Shown piece after piece: positions 59,844 through 64,000 of a stretch of DNA of 64,000 bases. This DNA comes from Henricia sp. BOLD:AAB3569. Lineage: Eukaryota; Echinodermata; Asteroidea; Spinulosida; Echinasteridae. The stretch spans positions 1-64,000 of the forward strand of contig JBBELK010001534.1 of NCBI GenBank assembly GCA_037783545.1. Reading direction: 5' to 3'. Positions within the stretch are counted from its first letter, which is position 1. Every line of letters starts with the position of its first letter. The position numbers and the translations under genes are program-made. The notes below the pieces were generated by a model. That model was not told the origin of the DNA. It saw nothing but the letters and a program-made list of their open reading frames with translations, and made no database searches.

Positions 59844-62800
59844 CTCCATGCCGGCACAGTTTTCGCACGAGCAGACGCCGCTTTCGTGAAACCTTGCGTC
59901 TGAAACGGTCGCTATTTTGGAACTGACGGAATTGGCAGACAAACTTCCAATGTTGCCTGCTAAAACAACTCTATATCCCAAACGTGTTGTGCAAATTTCA
60001 GCAATTTCCCGTTTAAACCGACAGAGTTATCGTCGAATCTAGCAAAAACTCCCTGCAGGCACAGTTTTCGCACGAGCAGACGCCGCTTTCGTGAAACCTT
60101 GCGTCTGAAACGGTCGCTATTTTGGAACTGAAGGAATTGGCAGACAAACTTCCAATTTTGCCTGCTAAAACAACTCTATATCCCAAACGTGTTGTGAAAA
60201 TTTCAGCAATTTCCCGTTTAAACCGACAGAGTTATCGTCGAATCTAGCAAAAACTCCCTGCCGGCACAGTTTTCGCACGAGCAGACGCCGCTTTCGTGAA
60301 ACCTTGCGTCTGAAACGGTCGCTATTTTGGAACTGAAGGAATTGGCAGACAAACTTCCAATTTTGCCTGCTAAAACAACTCTATATCCCAAACGTGTTGT
60401 GCAAATTTCAGCAATTTCCCGTTTAAACCGACTGAGTTATCGTCGAATCTAGCAAAAACTCCCTGCCGGCACAGTTTTTGCACGAGCAGACGCCGCTTTC
60501 GTGAAACCTTGCGTCTGAAACGGTCGCTATTTTGGAACTGAAGGAATTGGCAGACAAACTTCCAATTTTTCCTGCTACAAAAACTCTATATCCCAAACGT
60601 GTTGTGCAAATTTCAGCAATTTCCCGTTTAAACCGACAGAGTTATCGTCGAATCTAGCAAAAACTCCTTTTCGCACGAGCAGACGCCGCTTTCGTGAAAC
60701 CTTGCGTCTGAAACGGTCGCTATTTTGGAACTGAAGGAATTGGCAGGCAAACTTCCAATTTTGCCTGCTAAAACAACTCTATATCCCAAACGTGTTGTGC
60801 AAATTTCAGCAATTTCCCGTTTAAACCGACAGAGTTATCGTCGAATCTAGCAAAAACTCCATGCCGGCACAGTTTTCGCACGAGCAGGACGCCGCTTTCG
60901 TGAAACCTTGCGTCTGAAACGGTCGCTATTTTGGAACTGACGGAATTGGCAGACAAACTTCCAATGTTGCCTGCTAAAACAACTCTATATCCCAAACGTG
61001 TTGTGCAAATTTCAGCAATTTCCCGTTTTAAACCGACAGAGTTATCGTCGAATCTAGCAAAAACTCCCTGCAGGCACAGTTTTCGCACGAGCAGACGCCG
61101 CTTTCGTGAAACCTTGCGTCTGAAACGGTCGCTATTTTGGAACTGAAGGAATTGGCAGACAAACTTCCAATTTTGCCTGCTAAAACAACTCTATATCCCA
61201 AACGTGTTGTGAAAATTTCAGCAATTTCCCGTTTGAACCGACAGAGTTATCGTCGAATCTAGCAAAAACTACCTGCCGCACAGTTTTCGCACGAGCAGAC
61301 GCCGCTTTCGCGAAACCTTCGTCTGAAACGGTCGCTATTTGGAACTGAAGGAATTGGCAGACAAACTTCCAATTTTGCCTGCTAAAACAACTCTATATCC
61401 CAAACGTGTTGTGCAAATTTCAGCAATTTCCCGTTTAAACCGACAGAGTTATCGTCGAATCTAGCAAAAACTCCCTGCCGGCACAGTTTTCGCACGAGCA
61501 GACGCCGCTTTCGTGAAACCTTGCGTCTGAAACGGTCGCTATTTTGGAACTGAAGGAATTGGCAGACAAACTTCCAATTTTGCCTGCTAAACAATTCTAT
61601 ATCCCAAACGTGTTGTGCAAATTTCAGCAATTTCCCGTTTAAACCGACAGAGTTATCGTCGAATCTAGCAAAAAACTCCTTTTCGCACGAGCAGACGCCG
61701 CTTTCGTGAAACCTTGCGTCTGAAACGGTCGCTATTTTGGAACTGAAGGAATTGGCAGACAAACTTCCAATTTTGCCTGCTAAAACAACTCTATATCCCA
61801 AACGTGTTGTGCAAATTTCAGCAATTTCCCGTTTAAACCGACAGAGTTATCGTCGAATCTAGCAAAAACTCCATGCCGGCACAGTTTTCGCACGAGCAGA
61901 CGCCGCTTTCGTGAAACCTTGCGTCTGAAACGGTCGCTATTTTGGAACTGACGGAATTGGCAGACAAACTTCCAATGTTGCCTGCTAAAACAACTCTATA
62001 TCCCAAACGTGTTGTGCAAATTTCAGCAATTTCCCGTTTAAACCGACAGAGTTATCGTCGAATCTAGCAAAAACTCCCTGCAGGCACAGTTTTCGCACGA
62101 GCAGACGCCGCTTTCGTGAAACCTTGCGTCTGAAACGGTCGCTATTTTGGAACTGAAGGAATTGGCAGACAAACTTCCAATTTTGCCTGCTAAAACAACT
62201 CTATATCCCAAACGTGTTGTGAAAATTTCAGCAATTTCCGTTTAAACCGACAGAGTTATCGTCGAATCTAGCAAAAACTACCTGCCGCACAGTTTTCGCA
62301 CGAGCAGACGCCGCTTTCGTGAAACCTTCGTCTGAAACGGTCGCTATTTTGGAACTGAAGGAATTGGCAGACAAACTTCCAATTTTGCCTGCTAAAACAA
62401 CTCTATATCCCAAACGTGTTGTGCAAATTTCAGCAATTTCCCGTTTAAACCGACAGAGTTATCGTCGAATCTAGCAAAAACTCCCTGCCGGCACAGTTTT
62501 CGGCACGAGCAGACGCCGCTTTCGTGAAACCTTGCGTCTGAAACGGTCCGCTATTTTGGAACTGAAGGAATTGGCAGACAAACTTCCAATTTTGCCTGCT
62601 AAAACAACTCTATATCCCAAACGTGTTGTGCAAATTTCAGCAATTTCCCGTTTAAACCGACAGAGTTATCGTCGAATCTAGCAAAAACTCCCTGCCGGCA
62701 CAGTTTTCGCACGAGCAGACGCCGCTTTCGTGAAACCTTGCGTCTGAAACGGTCGCTATTTGGAACTGACGGAATTGGCAGACAAACTTCCATTTTGCCT

Positions 62801-63495
62801 GCTAAAACAACTCTATATCCCAAACGTGTTGTGAAAATTTCAGCAATTTCCCGTTTAAACCGACAGAGTTATCGTCGAATCTAGCAAAAACTACCTGCCG
62901 CACAGTTTTCGCACGAGCAGACGCCGCTTTCGTGAAACCTTGCGTCTGTAACGGTCGCTATTTTGGAACTGAAGGAATTGGCAGACAAACTTCCAATTTT
63001 GCCTGCTAAAACAACTCTATATCCCAAACGTGTTGTGCAAATTTCAGCAATTTCCTGTTTAAACTGACAGAGTTATCGTCGAATCTAGCAAAAACTCCCT
63101 GCTGGCACAGTTTTCGCACGAGCAGACGCCGCTTTCGTAAAACCTTGCGTCTGAAACGGTCGCTATTTTGGAACTGAGAGAATTTACAGACAAACTTCCA
63201 ATTTTGCCTGCTAAAACAACTCTATATCCCAAACGTGTTGTGCACATTTCAGCAATTTCCCGTTTAAACCGACAGAGTTATCGTCGAATCTAGCAAAAAC
63301 TCCTTTTCGCACGAGCAGACGCCGCTTTCGTGAAACCTTGCGTCTGAAACGGTCGCTATTTTGGAACTGAAGGAATTGGCAGACAAACTTCCAATTTTGC
63401 CTGCTAAAACAACTCTATATCCCAAACGTGTTGTGCAAATTTCAGCAATTTCCCGTTTAAACCGACTGAGTTATCGTCGAATCTAGCAAAAACTC
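59844..63495 (+). repeat. Satellite B 18-monomer higher-order repeat, copy 2
   Basis: CTCCATGCCGGC at 59844, 60857 and 61869 and GAGAGAATTTACAG near 63171 repeat the order of copy 1 at +3650 to +3653 bp. A partial earlier copy of the third segment ends with GAGAGAATTTACAG near 55471. This copy holds many more single-base insertions and deletions than copy 1. After about 63470 the next unit resembles the one following 55.6 kb (offset about 7700) instead of starting a third CATGCCGGC segment. Confidence 0.88.
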
Positions 63496-64000
63496 CCTGC
63501 CGGCACAGTTTTTGCACGAGCAGACGCCGCTTTCGTGAAACCTTGCGTCTGAAACGGTCGCTATTTTGGAACTGAAGGAATTGGCAGACAAACTTCCAAT
63601 TTTTCCTGCTAAAAAAACTCTATATCCCAAACGTGTTGTGCAAATTTCAGCAATTTTCCCGTTTAAACCGACAGAGTTATCGTCGAATCTAGCAAAAACT
63701 CCCTGCCGGCACAGTTTTCGCACGAGCAGACCGCCGCTTTCGTGAAACCTTGCGTCTGAAACGGTCGCTATTTTGGAACTGAAGGAATTGGCAGACAAAC
63801 TTCCAATTTTGCCTGCTAAAACAACTCTATATCCCAAAACGTGTTGTGCAAATTTCAGCAATTTCCCGTTTAAACCGACAGAGTTATCGTCGAATCTAGC
63901 AAAAACTCCTTTTCGCACGAGCAGACGCCGCGTTCGTGAAACCTTGCGTCTGAAACGGTCGCTATTTTGGAACTGAAGGAATTGGCACACAAACTTTCAA

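Larger units (their letters stand above)
48480..64000 (+). repeat. Satellite B array (205-bp and 193-bp monomers, about 77 copies)
   Basis: Tandem repeats phased on GTTATCGTCGAATCTAGC (48673, 48877, 49084, 49289, 49494, 49687, 49892, 50085 and on). Most units are about 205 bp. A short form of about 193 bp lacks a 12-bp stretch (part of CTGCCGGCACAG) between AAAACTCC and TTTTCGCACGAG. Copies are more varied than in satellite A. Common variants are GGCGCAG with CACAAGC, GCAGGCACAG, CATGCCGGC, TACCTGCCGCAC, ACCGACTGAG, GAACTGACGG and GAGAGAATTTACAG. The array continues past the window end. No gene is seen: reverse-strand open stretches of 60-177 codons are chance frames through the repeat. Confidence 0.97.

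Noticed and set aside
48480-64000. CENP-B box (TTCG..A..CGGG pattern) in either satellite
   Set aside because: B has TTCGTGAAACCTTGCG, which matches the first half (TTCG and the central A) but not CGGG. TTTCGCCGGGAAATGG in A has the wrong spacing. No full box was found.
1-64000. Telomeric repeats, rDNA or tRNA genes
   Set aside because: No telomere-type short tandem motif, rRNA core or tRNA-like A/B box arrangement was recognised. All bases belong to the two satellites or the three inserts.

Overview
The window is satellite DNA from end to end. I find no gene, RNA gene, CRISPR array or intact transposon that the sequence supports. It holds two tandem-repeat families, several levels of higher-order repeat (HOR), and three copies of one non-satellite insert. 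This is a eukaryotic heterochromatin-type landscape (centromeric, pericentromeric or subtelomeric). The species cannot be named from these bases. Both monomers are CpG-rich (about 16 CpG in 297 bp and about 14 in 205 bp), and these CpGs are mostly intact from copy to copy. This argues for a genome without heavy germline CpG methylation, such as many invertebrates, but it is only an inference.

Layout. (1) 1-48482: satellite A, a 297-bp monomer, about 156 head-to-tail copies in one orientation, nearly identical apart from private substitutions and length changes in two A-rich tracts. (2) Inside A, three copies of a foreign segment of about 0.7 kb (20679-21345, 26421-27123, 28902-29604). All sit at the same point of the A monomer. 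Each carries an internal 67-bp minisatellite and ends in an AATAAA-bearing hairpin and a short A-rich tail. A short protease-like motif hints at a decayed retroelement piece. (3) 48480-64000: satellite B, a 205-bp monomer plus a 193-bp short form, about 77 copies, still running at the window end.

Subfamilies within A are regional: a mixed zone at 1-15.8 kb, a zone with TTAGAAATTG linkers and a dimeric or heptameric HOR at 16-22 kb, a TACAAAATTG and CGCTAACG zone around the inserts at 22.7-28.5 kb, and an AAATCGTGG, ATGGACAG and CTCCTCTC zone at 31-48 kb. Blocks of variants recur at offsets of 594, 1181, 2081, 4160, 4444 and 5051 bp, as unequal exchange and segmental amplification would produce. 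B has a 1013-bp pentamer nested in an 18-monomer HOR of about 3.65 kb.

The main result is that satellites A and B appear to be distant homologues in the same orientation. About 155 bp of each monomer aligns by eye, including a gap-free 39-bp core at 30/39 identity. The A-to-B switch at 48480-48482 falls at a matching place in the two monomers. The second result is the insert, which looks like one capture event later copied with the satellite while its flanking monomers took on local subfamily variants.

The long open frames of satellite A (up to 1182 codons) follow from the 297-bp period being a multiple of three and are not accepted as genes.
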